Assembly (NCBI GenBank): GCA_021604605.1 | Contig: BQJH01000112.1 | Coordinates: forward strand, 1 to 8,876 | Direction: 5' to 3' | Length of the DNA: 8,876 nt | Origin: Hyphococcus sp. | Lineage (GTDB): Bacteria > Pseudomonadota > Alphaproteobacteria > Caulobacterales > Parvularculaceae | Shown here: one piece after another, positions 1-5,399 of the stretch | How the letters are laid out: the number at the start of each line of letters is the position of its first letter | Numbering within the stretch: position 1 is the stretch's first letter | Program-made: the position numbers and the translations under genes | Notes under the pieces: model-generated | Database searches by the model: none | What the model saw: only the letters and a program-made list of their open reading frames with translations | What the model was told of the DNA's origin: nothing

Positions 1-1384
1 CCGCAAGGCCGAGGATCAATCCTGTTGCGGTTGCCAGTTCATACTGACTGATACGATAATCATGATCAGCCTGTGAAAGGCTGATGCGTGCAAGAATAAG
101 ATCACGTTGGCCGTCCAATACGTCGATGACAGTGCGTCGCCCGGCTTCATATTCTATTTTCAGGCCTTTGACAGATTGTGTCGCCGCCTCAATCGCGCTT
201 GCCGCAGCAATTTTGCGCACTCTGGCGTCTGAAACCTGTCGCCATGTTCGCGCAACAGTCTCTTCGAGCGCATGTTGTGTATTGAGCATTTGTGCATGGC
301 TTTCACTCACACTTGCCGATGATGATTTTAGTCCGGCGATATTACGCCCTTGAGCAAAAATCGGCATACGCATGCGCGCGACAACTTGATATTCTTCGTC
401 ATCAGTTGCGACGAGAGCGTCCTGTCCCAAGCGCTTAAAATATGTCCCCTCGATTGAAACTTTCGGAGAGAAAGCGCCCTTGGCGGCGCTCTTTGCATGC
501 CTGGCGGCTTCAACCGCTGACTCTGCAGCCCCAAGAGATGGATTAGCGGCAATAGCCATAGATTGTGCTTCGTCTACAGTTGTAAAATCGATAAGCACGG
601 GGCGTTCATCTCTGGCGAATTCCACAGGCGGCTGACGGCCAGTGACGCGCTGGTAGGCAGCTTCGCTCGCAGCGAGCGTAGCGCGGGCTTGTCCCAGATC
701 AACTTGTGCTTGCGCCCGGCGCATGCGCGCTTGCTCAACGCCGGTTCGACTTTGAGCGCCGGCCTTCATTCTCTTTTCTGTTATCTCAAGTTGCTTGTTA
801 ACGAGCTTTACGTTTTCCAGCCTATGGTTGACGATTTCTCGAGCGAGAATAACGCCCGCATGAGTGCGAGCAGCTTCAAGAGCTGTTTGATGCCTCGCGG
901 ATTGGAAAAGGTTTTCCGCTTCTGAAAGGCGTTCGCGCGCTTCGCGAAACCGGTTAATTGTGGTCAGGCCCTGGAACACAGGCTGGGAAGCCGTTATGCC
1001 GACTGTTGTGCCGTCCTGATCCTGCAATGTTTGTAATGTGCTGCTGCGCAAATCATCGCTGGCATAAGTCGCGGAGGCTTCAATTTCTGGTAAAAAACTA
1101 CCGAAGGCGCGAAATTTGTCGGCCTCAGCAGCCTTTTGGCGGGACTGTGCGATGGCGATCTGTGGATTGAACGCAAGCGCTCCGATAATTGCGTCTGCCA
1201 CAGTCTCACCATCAGCATCGGCGCCGCGGCTGGGGACTAGCGTTTCTTTTGTGTCCTGTTTGTCGAAGGCGCTATAGATATCGAGTGCCTCAGTCTGAGC
1301 AGCGACCGGCGTACTCATGAAACCTATACTGATTGCGCAAAAGCATGCTGCAGAGCTGAAAAGATCAAAATAACGCATGTTCAT
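1..1384 (-). CDS. tolC: TolC-family outer membrane efflux protein (3' end cut by window)
   Basis: An open frame of 461 codons runs without a stop from an ATG at 1384 to the window edge. TolC-family proteins form a trimeric outer-membrane channel with a periplasmic alpha-helical tunnel, used by tripartite efflux pumps or type I secretion. The N terminus looks like a signal peptide: hydrophobic residues about 9-25, then PVAA-QT with likely cleavage near residue 29. Two repeats follow, as in the family: a first helical region with QPVFQG near residues 134-139 and long Ala/Arg/Glu-rich helices, then a second beginning near NPSLGAAESAVEAA (281-294) with MPIFAQGRN near 340-348. The C-terminal part has the family signature EYEAGRRTVIDVLDGQRDL (411-429). 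Visible length is close to a complete TolC (about 450-500 residues), so few residues are missing. ATG 1384 (MNMRYFD) is favoured over ATG 1378 because AGAG lies 5-6 bases upstream; both are weak. No pump partner is visible, so the substrate is unknown. Confidence 0.9.
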   Translation of the reverse strand, partial: MNMRYFDLFSSAACFCAISIGFMSTPVAAQTEALDIYSAFDKQDTKETLVPSRGADADGETVADAIIGALAFNPQIAIAQSRQKAAEADKFRAFGSFLPEIEASATYASDDLRSSTLQTLQDQDGTTVGITASQPVFQGLTTINRFREARERLSEAENLFQSARHQTALEAARTHAGVILAREIVNHRLENVKLVNKQLEITEKRMKAGAQSRTGVEQARMRRAQAQVDLGQARATLAASEAAYQRVTGRQPPVEFARDERPVLIDFTTVDEAQSMAIAANPSLGAAESAVEAARHAKSAAKGAFSPKVSIEGTYFKRLGQDALVATDDEEYQVVARMRMPIFAQGRNIAGLKSSSASVSESHAQMLNTQHALEETVARTWRQVSDARVRKIAAASAIEAATQSVKGLKIEYEAGRRTVIDVLDGQRDLILARISLSQADHDYRISQYELATATGLILGLA

Positions 1385-1419
1385 CACATCTCTGATCGAA
1401 ACCCGATGCGCTGAGGTTG

Positions 1420-1436
1420 CGTTAATAGAGTTAACG
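1420..1436. promoter_or_regulatory. Inverted repeat upstream of tolC, operator-like
   Basis: CGTTAA-TAGAG-TTAACG is a perfect 6-bp inverted repeat with a 5-base centre, lying about 36-52 bases upstream of the tolC start. Position and symmetry suit a repressor or activator site, but I do not recognise the motif and no regulator gene adjoins it. On the minus strand it contains TATTAA, a possible -10 hexamer, but there is no convincing -35 at the right distance. Function is inferred. Confidence 0.35.
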
Positions 1437-1439
1437 TCA

Positions 1440-1459
1440 CGTTTACCATAATGGAAACG
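1440..1459. promoter_or_regulatory. Second imperfect inverted repeat upstream of tolC
   Basis: CGTTT-a-CCA-TAA-TGG-AAACG has 8 paired positions with one unpaired A, and sits only 3 bases from the CGTTAA/TTAACG dyad. It may be a regulatory site or an RNA hairpin in the folE-tolC gap. No known operator is recognised. Confidence 0.3.
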
Positions 1460-1464
1460 CAAGA

Positions 1465-1490
1465 GAGCGCATCAAGCGCTCAAGGCGCTT
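1465..1490 (-). terminator. Overlapping hairpins downstream of folE, possible end of rib operon
   Basis: About 40 bases past the folE stop, the minus strand can form AAGCGC-CTTGA-GCGCTT (1474-1490). Alternatively it can form GAGCGC-TTGAT-GCGCTC (1465-1481), which reuses the same middle arm. Each has a perfect 6-bp GC-rich stem. Neither is followed by a proper U-tract, so this would be a weak or Rho-assisted terminator at best. It could also be a leader structure for tolC if tolC is read through. This is the only terminator-like structure seen between folE and tolC. Confidence 0.4.
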
Positions 1491-1530
1491 CACGGCCATT
1501 CATGAATTGATTCGGCAAACCAGATGTATG

Positions 1531-2130
1531 CTATTTGCCAATAAGCCGAAGGAAGCGATCCTCAGCTTTCGAATCAGTCTGGAATTCACCAGTCATGGCG
1601 CGCGTCACACAAGCAACGCCAGTTTTATGGATGCCGCGTGTGGAAATGCATTGATGCTCCGCCTCCAGTAATACGGCGACGCCGCGAGGCTGTAGGGCCG
1701 TTTCGATCGCATTGGCGATCTGATTAGTCAGGATTTCCTGGCTCTGCAAACGGCGGGCGAAAGCATCAACCACTCGCGCCAATTTGGAAATACCGACAAC
1801 ACGGTTTGAGGGCAGATACGCGACATGGGCCGTGCCGATCATCGGTTGGATATGATGCTCGCAATGTGATTCAAACCGGATGCCGCGCATCAGGACGATG
1901 TCATTATAGCCCTCAACCTCTTCAAAAGTGCGCGAGAGGATCGACACTGGATCGTCAGCATATCCGGCAAGGAATTCCTCATAGGCGTCAACAAACCGGC
2001 GCGGTGTGTCGAGCAGGCCTTCGCGTTTCACATCTTCACCAAAATAGGAGAGGAGGGTGCGCACCGCTTCTTCCGCTTCATCGCGCGAGGCCCGGGTCTC
2101 GGGTTTAAACTGAATGGTTTCTGCGCTCAT
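1531..2130 (-). CDS. folE: GTP cyclohydrolase I
   Basis: This 199-residue protein is a FolE-type (type IA) GTP cyclohydrolase I. It converts GTP to 7,8-dihydroneopterin triphosphate, the first step of folate/pterin synthesis, in the cytosol. Zinc ligands are visible: Cys90 and His93 in ESHCEHH and Cys161 in HQCISTRG. The Cys-to-Cys spacing of 71 equals that of E. coli FolE (110 and 181). Other family stretches are DTPRRFVDAY (41-50) and the GISKLARVVDAFARRLQ core. The start codon directly abuts the ribH stop (TAA-ATG), with a strong AGGAGG 5 bases upstream inside ribH, so translation is probably coupled. The stop is TAG. It is the last gene of the riboflavin operon, which is unusual because FolE does not serve riboflavin synthesis but competes for the same substrate. 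No deletion or missing catalytic residue is seen. Confidence 0.96.
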   Translation of the reverse strand: MSAETIQFKPETRASRDEAEEAVRTLLSYFGEDVKREGLLDTPRRFVDAYEEFLAGYADDPVSILSRTFEEVEGYNDIVLMRGIRFESHCEHHIQPMIGTAHVAYLPSNRVVGISKLARVVDAFARRLQSQEILTNQIANAIETALQPRGVAVLLEAEHQCISTRGIHKTGVACVTRAMTGEFQTDSKAEDRFLRLIGK

Positions 2131-2604
2131 TTACGCCTCCTCAATGGTTCGGCAAAGGTTGATCATCTCAAGTGTGGTGAGCGCTGCTTCTGCGCCTTTG
2201 TTGCCGGCTTTCGTTCCGGCCCGTTCAATCGCTTGTTCAATCGTGTCGACGGTTAAAACGCCAAACGAAATCGGGACGCCTGTTTCACGGGCGGCGGCGG
2301 CGATGCCTGTCGCAGCTTCACCTGCAACGTAATCAAAATGCGGTGTGGCGCCGCGGATCACACATCCGAGCGCAACAACACCATGATAACGTCCGGACGC
2401 GGCCAGCTTTTTCGCAATGAAAGGAACTTCATATGCGCCGGGGGCCATCGCGATGTCGATCGCATTTTTATTAACGCCATGCTGCTTCAACGCACTGGTT
2501 GCACCGTCAGTCAGTCGTTCGACAATGAACTCGTTCCATCGCGTCGCCACGATGGCGATCTTCAGCGCCGCGCCGGACATCTCGCCTTCAAAAACCTGTC
2601 CCAT
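2131..2604 (-). CDS. ribH: 6,7-dimethyl-8-ribityllumazine synthase
   Basis: This 157-residue protein is a lumazine synthase. It condenses 5-amino-6-ribitylamino-uracil with 3,4-dihydroxy-2-butanone 4-phosphate to give the immediate precursor of riboflavin. Homologues form pentamers or 60-subunit capsids. Signatures are RWNEFI (22-27, substrate-binding aromatic residue), PGAYEVPF (55-62), and GCVIRGATPHFDYV (80-93), in which His89 matches the catalytic histidine of the family. FGVLTVDTIEQAIERAG with TKAGNKGAEAA follows (114-141). Length is typical. The start lies 5 bases after the ribB stop. AGGA, 8 bases upstream, overlaps that stop (AGGATAA), which implies coupled translation. In many proteobacteria nusB follows ribH; here folE takes that position. 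Confidence 0.97.
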   Translation of the reverse strand: MGQVFEGEMSGAALKIAIVATRWNEFIVERLTDGATSALKQHGVNKNAIDIAMAPGAYEVPFIAKKLAASGRYHGVVALGCVIRGATPHFDYVAGEAATGIAAAARETGVPISFGVLTVDTIEQAIERAGTKAGNKGAEAALTTLEMINLCRTIEEA

Positions 2605-2609
2605 GATGT

Positions 2610-3257
2610 TTATCCTGCTGCTCTCAAATCGGCGCCTTCAGATTCGCTAACGCGCCGGTAATTTTGGATGGCTTCAACGGAAATAATTTTGAGCCCATGC
2701 TTTTCGGCAAAAATTTCCAGATCCGGCAAACGCGCCATGCTGCCATCATCATTCATGACTTCGCATAGCATCGCTGCGGGCGTTAAACCGGAAAGCATGG
2801 CGAGATCGATACACGCTTCGGTTTGGCCATCGCGCTGAAGGACGCCGCCCTCGGTACCGCGAAGGGGAAATGTATGTCCTGGCGTTACGATGTCAGCTTG
2901 CGTCGATTTGGGGTCAATAAGGGTGCGGATGGTGTGGGCGCGATCATAAGCCGAGATGCCTGTGCTGACCCCTTCAGCCGCTTCAACCGAAACGGTGAAG
3001 CGCGTGCCAAAGCCAGAGCGATTGTCCTGGTCCGGCACCATTAAAGGGAGGTGAAATCGGTCGATGATTTCTGGCGCCAGGGCGCAACAGACTAGCCCGC
3101 GCCCCTCCTTGGCGAAGAAGTTCACCATTTCAGGCGTGACGAAATCTGCCGCGATTGTCAGATCGCCCTCGTTTTCTCGATCTTCATCATCAACAATAAT
3201 AACAACTTCACCGGTTTTATAAGCGGCGATAGCTTCCTTTACGGATACAATCGGCAT
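2610..3257 (-). CDS. ribB: 3,4-dihydroxy-2-butanone 4-phosphate synthase (stand-alone RibB)
   Basis: RibB converts ribulose 5-phosphate to 3,4-dihydroxy-2-butanone 4-phosphate plus formate, supplying the four-carbon unit used by RibH. At 215 residues it is a single-domain RibB with no C-terminal GTP cyclohydrolase II domain, unlike RibBA fusions. Motifs are DDEDRENEGDL (23-33, acidic metal and substrate loop), GRGLVC (52-57), RAHTI (106-110), PGHTFPLR (126-133) and MNDDGSMAR (168-176). One oddity is GQTEA at 144-148: E. coli RibB has GHTEA here, and that His is a metal ligand. The start at 3257 (MPIVSV) is chosen because AAGGAG sits 7 bases upstream and homology begins there. The frame stays open upstream to 3431, but that part overlaps ribE and resembles no RibB. 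The gap to ribE is 34 bases. Confidence 0.94.
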   Translation of the reverse strand: MPIVSVKEAIAAYKTGEVVIIVDDEDRENEGDLTIAADFVTPEMVNFFAKEGRGLVCCALAPEIIDRFHLPLMVPDQDNRSGFGTRFTVSVEAAEGVSTGISAYDRAHTIRTLIDPKSTQADIVTPGHTFPLRGTEGGVLQRDGQTEACIDLAMLSGLTPAAMLCEVMNDDGSMARLPDLEIFAEKHGLKIISVEAIQNYRRVSESEGADLRAAG

Positions 3258-3291
3258 CAACGCGCTCCTTCTTTGAGAAATCCATGATCTG

Positions 3292-3909
3292 TTAAAAATT
3301 CGGAATTGATTTCTGAACGTGTCGGTTTGCGACGAGGCGCTCAGCATATTTTGCAAGAATGTCGACTTCGAGATTGACGCGGTCACCAATCTTTTTTGTC
3401 GGTAAAACAATCTTCTGTTGGGTGTAGTCAATCAAGGTGACGTTAAACCAATCATCGCCAGTATCGACGACAGTAAGGGACGTGCCGTCAATTGCGATAT
3501 ACCCTTTGGAAACGATGTAGCGCATCAACGCCGTGTCAGTCTGAATACGAACCCACAAGGCGTCAGCGTCAGGTTTGAAAGATTGAATGACGCCTATTGT
3601 GTCGACATGTCCCTGAACATAGTGGCCGCCCATCCGCGTGGTTGGGAGGAGGGCGCGTTCTAAATTTACATGTTCGCCAGTTTTCAGCGAGCCCAAGTTT
3701 GTACGGCTCAGGGTCTCAGGCGCGAGGCCGACAGTAAAACTTGAACGATCGAATTTTGTCACGGTCAGGCAAACACCATTGATGGCGATGGAGTCGCCGA
3801 GCTTTACATCTTCAAGAACGAGATCAGCCATCACTGTCAGGTTGAAGTGATCGCTTGAGCGCTCGACCGCATGAACGGATCCTATTTCCTCGATTAGGCC
3901 AGTGAACAT
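3292..3909 (-). CDS. ribE: Riboflavin synthase, alpha chain type
   Basis: This 205-residue protein disproportionates two 6,7-dimethyl-8-ribityllumazine molecules to riboflavin and a pyrimidine that RibH reuses. It has the expected pair of lumazine-binding beta-barrel domains. The first runs from MFTGLIEEIG (1-10) through NGVCLTV (44-50) to PETLSRTNL (64-72). The second starts at GGHYVQGHVDT (94-104), continues through DGTSLTV (141-147) and ends with VNLEVDILAKY (178-188). A C-terminal helix probably mediates trimerisation. The start overlaps the end of ribD by 16 bases and has a strong AGGAGG 7 bases upstream inside ribD, so it is translationally coupled. From memory, stretches such as HYVQGHVDT and YTQQKIVLPTKKIG resemble fungal RIB5-type synthases more than E. 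coli RibC. Function is secure either way. Confidence 0.96.
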   Translation of the reverse strand: MFTGLIEEIGSVHAVERSSDHFNLTVMADLVLEDVKLGDSIAINGVCLTVTKFDRSSFTVGLAPETLSRTNLGSLKTGEHVNLERALLPTTRMGGHYVQGHVDTIGVIQSFKPDADALWVRIQTDTALMRYIVSKGYIAIDGTSLTVVDTGDDWFNVTLIDYTQQKIVLPTKKIGDRVNLEVDILAKYAERLVANRHVQKSIPNF

Positions 3910-5033
3910 GAGTTGACCTCCTGGCGGCGTATGCCGCGCATCCAGTTGTCCGGGCCGGAATGGTCAACCGACTGGAATTCAAACCGTTCCGCGTCTTTTA
4001 AAACGTCGACGCCACGACCGCCAAAAGCAGGATTGCCGCCGCCAATCAATTTCGGGGCAACAAATAAATTCATTTCATCAATCATGTCGGCGTCAAAGAA
4101 AGAACCAAGCAGTTCGCCGCCGCCTTCGACCATTAAGGTTACGACGCCTCTTTGATGGAGAGCATCTAGCAATTCATGAAGGTCAGGCCGGCCAGCGTCG
4201 TTCCTGGAAAGGATGAGAGTTTCAACACCCATTTCTTCAAAGGCGCGTAAGCGTTGATGGGGGGCAGCATCAGTTGTGGCGAGCAGGCAGCCTTTGCTGG
4301 ACCGTTCATAGACCTTGGCGCCCAGTGGCGTTCGCCCTTTTGAATCAAACACGATACGCAAAGGGGCGGATATATTTTCGCCAAGCCTTGCTGTTAAAGC
4401 CGGATCATCCGAGATTACTGTTCCAGCGCCGACTGCGATGGCGTCGCTTTCGGCTCGAAGCATGTGCCCGACCTGGCGGCTTTCTTCACTGGTGATCCAT
4501 TTGCTTTCGCCGGTATGTGTGGCGATGCGCCCATCAAGGCTCATTGCTGATTTGCCAATGACATAGGGGCGGTTGTGTTTAAGGGAGTGCAACCAGGCGC
4601 GGTTCATCTCTACCGCCTGTTCTTCTCTCACGCCCCGCCGTATTTTTATATTTGCTGAGCGCAGATGATCAGCGCCGCCGGACGCCACAGGGTTTGGATC
4701 ATCCATTGCGTAGATGACTTCTTCAACGCCCGCATCAATTAACGCTTGCGTACATGGGCCGGTACGGCCTTGGTGGTTACAAGGTTCCAGCGTGACATAG
4801 GCGGTTGAGCCACGGGTTTGTTCACCGGCGGCATTGATAGCTTCTATTTCTGCGTGGGGTTTGCCAGCAGCTTTATGCCAGCCTTCGCCGACAATCTCGT
4901 TGCCGCGTTGAACCAGCACGCAACCTACCATGGGGTTCGGGGCGACGTTGCCGGCGCCGTTTCGAGCAAGCGCAATCGCCCGGTCCATAAACCGGTTGTC
5001 GCGTTCGTCTCTTGCGGTGCGGGCGTCGCCCAT
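3894..5033 (-). CDS. ribD: Bifunctional pyrimidine deaminase/reductase RibD
   Basis: This 379-residue fusion catalyses two successive riboflavin steps: deamination of the GTP cyclohydrolase II product, then NADPH-dependent reduction of its ribosyl side chain. The N-terminal deaminase (about 16-150) has the zinc site HAE at 60-62 and PCNHQGRTGPC (84-94), with Cys85 and Cys94 as ligands. The C-terminal reductase (about 155-370) has KSAMSLDGRIA (161-171), SKWIT (177-181), VGAGTVISDDPALTAR (201-216) and VEGGGELLGSFF (302-313). Length and domain order are normal. The start at 5033 is preceded by six T and, 7 bases upstream, by GAGGGG, the only Shine-Dalgarno-like sequence nearby. That sequence forms part of a terminator-like hairpin of the FMN riboswitch. 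An internal ATG at 4988 (MDRAIAL) is where homology starts, but it has no good ribosome site. It is the first gene of the operon. Confidence 0.96.
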   Translation of the reverse strand: MGDARTARDERDNRFMDRAIALARNGAGNVAPNPMVGCVLVQRGNEIVGEGWHKAAGKPHAEIEAINAAGEQTRGSTAYVTLEPCNHQGRTGPCTQALIDAGVEEVIYAMDDPNPVASGGADHLRSANIKIRRGVREEQAVEMNRAWLHSLKHNRPYVIGKSAMSLDGRIATHTGESKWITSEESRQVGHMLRAESDAIAVGAGTVISDDPALTARLGENISAPLRIVFDSKGRTPLGAKVYERSSKGCLLATTDAAPHQRLRAFEEMGVETLILSRNDAGRPDLHELLDALHQRGVVTLMVEGGGELLGSFFDADMIDEMNLFVAPKLIGGGNPAFGGRGVDVLKDAERFEFQSVDHSGPDNWMRGIRRQEVNSCSLA

Positions 5034-5066
5034 AAAAAAGCCCCTCGGCCAAACGGATTCGGGGCG
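5034..5066 (-). terminator. Riboswitch-controlled terminator that also masks the ribD ribosome site
   Basis: On the minus strand GCCCC (5065-5061) pairs with GGGGC (5044-5040), with possible inner CC/GG pairs, and TTTTTT follows directly. This is an intrinsic-terminator layout, although the stem is short. The last T touches the ribD ATG at 5033. The 3' arm carries GAGGGG (5046-5041), 7 bases from the ATG, so a folded hairpin would hide the ribosome site as well as terminate. The stretch CGCCCCGAA (5066-5058), which includes the 5' arm, is perfectly complementary to the 5' end of the RFN element. Pairing is read by eye; no energies were computed. Confidence 0.65.
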
Positions 5067-5096
5067 TCAAAACAGAACACTGATACATATTACGAG

Positions 5097-5123
5097 CCTG
5101 CATACGCAGGGCGCAATTGCACC
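5097..5123 (-). other. Two small hairpins in the linker after the FMN riboswitch
   Basis: The minus strand reads GGTGC-AATT-GCGCC (5123-5110, one G-T wobble), then CCTGC-GTAT-GCAGG (5110-5097). Both are short stem-loops between the RFN aptamer and the terminator. They may space or steer folding of the expression platform. No independent function is evident. Confidence 0.4.
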
Positions 5124-5138
5124 ATCGTCTGTCTCGAA

Positions 5139-5303
5139 TCTTCTACCATCCGGACTATGACCGTCGGCTCTGGAATCTCACCAGGATCTGCGTCAACGCC
5201 TTGGCGCTTCAGCTCGCGGGCTCGTCAGACATTGTCGCTTGAATTGGATCTTACGACATTGCCTGCATTACCGCCGGTGGGGACTTTCACCCCGCCCCGA
5301 AGA
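5139..5303 (-). promoter_or_regulatory. FMN riboswitch (RFN element)
   Basis: The minus strand carries the full set of conserved RFN blocks in order: TCTTCGGGGC at the 5' end, GGGTGAAAGTCCCCACCGG then CGGTAATGC, AGCCCGCGAGC, TGGTGAGATTCCAGAGCCG, and finally GTCCGGATGGTAGAAGA. The closing P1 helix is TCTTC (5303-5299) with GAAGA (5143-5139), a perfect 5-bp match. A longer-than-minimal variable stem (TGTCG/CGACA) lies between the second and third blocks. The RNA binds flavin mononucleotide and normally lowers expression of downstream riboflavin genes. It sits about 105 bases ahead of ribD and has phaD upstream. By family knowledge FMN binding stabilises the aptamer; the output mechanism here is inferred from the terminator next to the start codon. 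Confidence 0.96.
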
Positions 5304-5312
5304 TTCTGTTGT

Positions 5313-5330
5313 GTGGAAACGCATTTCCAC
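5313..5330 (-). promoter_or_regulatory. Perfect inverted repeat at the predicted 5' end of the rib mRNA
   Basis: GTGGAAA-TGCG-TTTCCAC has perfect 7-bp arms around a 4-base loop. It begins about 6-7 bases after the predicted -10 hexamer, so the transcript would start on or next to it. It could be an mRNA-stabilising 5' hairpin or a DNA operator overlapping the start site. There is no U-tract after it, so it is not a terminator for phaD. Confidence 0.5.
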
Positions 5331-5336
5331 GAGGCA

Positions 5337-5365
5337 AATATAGCGATCAGATCGCCTTTCTGCAA
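5337..5365 (-). promoter_or_regulatory. Candidate promoter of the rib operon
   Basis: On the minus strand TTGCAG (5365-5360) is followed after exactly 17 bases by TATATT (5342-5337). The -10 matches the sigma70 consensus at 5 of 6 positions; the -35 is weak (TTG only). It lies between the phaD stop and the RFN element, where a riboswitch-controlled promoter is expected, and predicts a start near 5330. Confidence 0.5.
5343..5355. promoter_or_regulatory. Palindrome inside the rib promoter spacer
   Basis: GCGATC-A-GATCGC is a perfect 6-bp inverted repeat with a one-base centre, lying just upstream of the proposed -10 and inside the -35/-10 spacer. A protein bound here would block RNA polymerase, so it is a candidate operator. 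It contains two GATC tetramers. No matching known operator is recognised, and chance occurrence is possible. Confidence 0.35.
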
Positions 5366-5399
5366 TATGCAATGGCGCCTTGAAGACCGATTGAGATCC

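Noticed and set aside
563..925. Plus-strand 120-codon frame starting MCFVYSCKID, and other plus-strand frames between 84 and 1170
   Set aside because: The minus strand across 1-1384 encodes a continuous TolC-family protein with signal peptide and family motifs. The plus frames are its complement.
1806..2108. Plus-strand open frame opposite folE, and similar frames opposite ribD, ribB, tolC and phaC
   Set aside because: All are antisense shadows of well-recognised genes. Their translations are Arg/Ser/Pro-rich with no family resemblance or operon logic.
3258..3431. Upstream in-frame extension of ribB from an ATG at 3431 (58 extra residues)
   Set aside because: The extension lies mostly inside ribE and resembles no RibB N terminus. 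The ATG at 3257 has a good AAGGAG and matches the family start.
4873..5103. Minus-strand frame overlapping the ribD start and the riboswitch linker (MQARNMYQCSV)
   Set aside because: It is out of frame with ribD, rich in Arg and without a recognisable product. It could at most be a leader peptide, but there is no ribosome site evidence.
5305..5399. A terminator directly after phaD
   Set aside because: The perfect inverted repeat at 5313-5330 is not followed by a U-tract and sits at the predicted rib start site. No other stem plus U-run is visible, so the end of the pha transcript is unclear.
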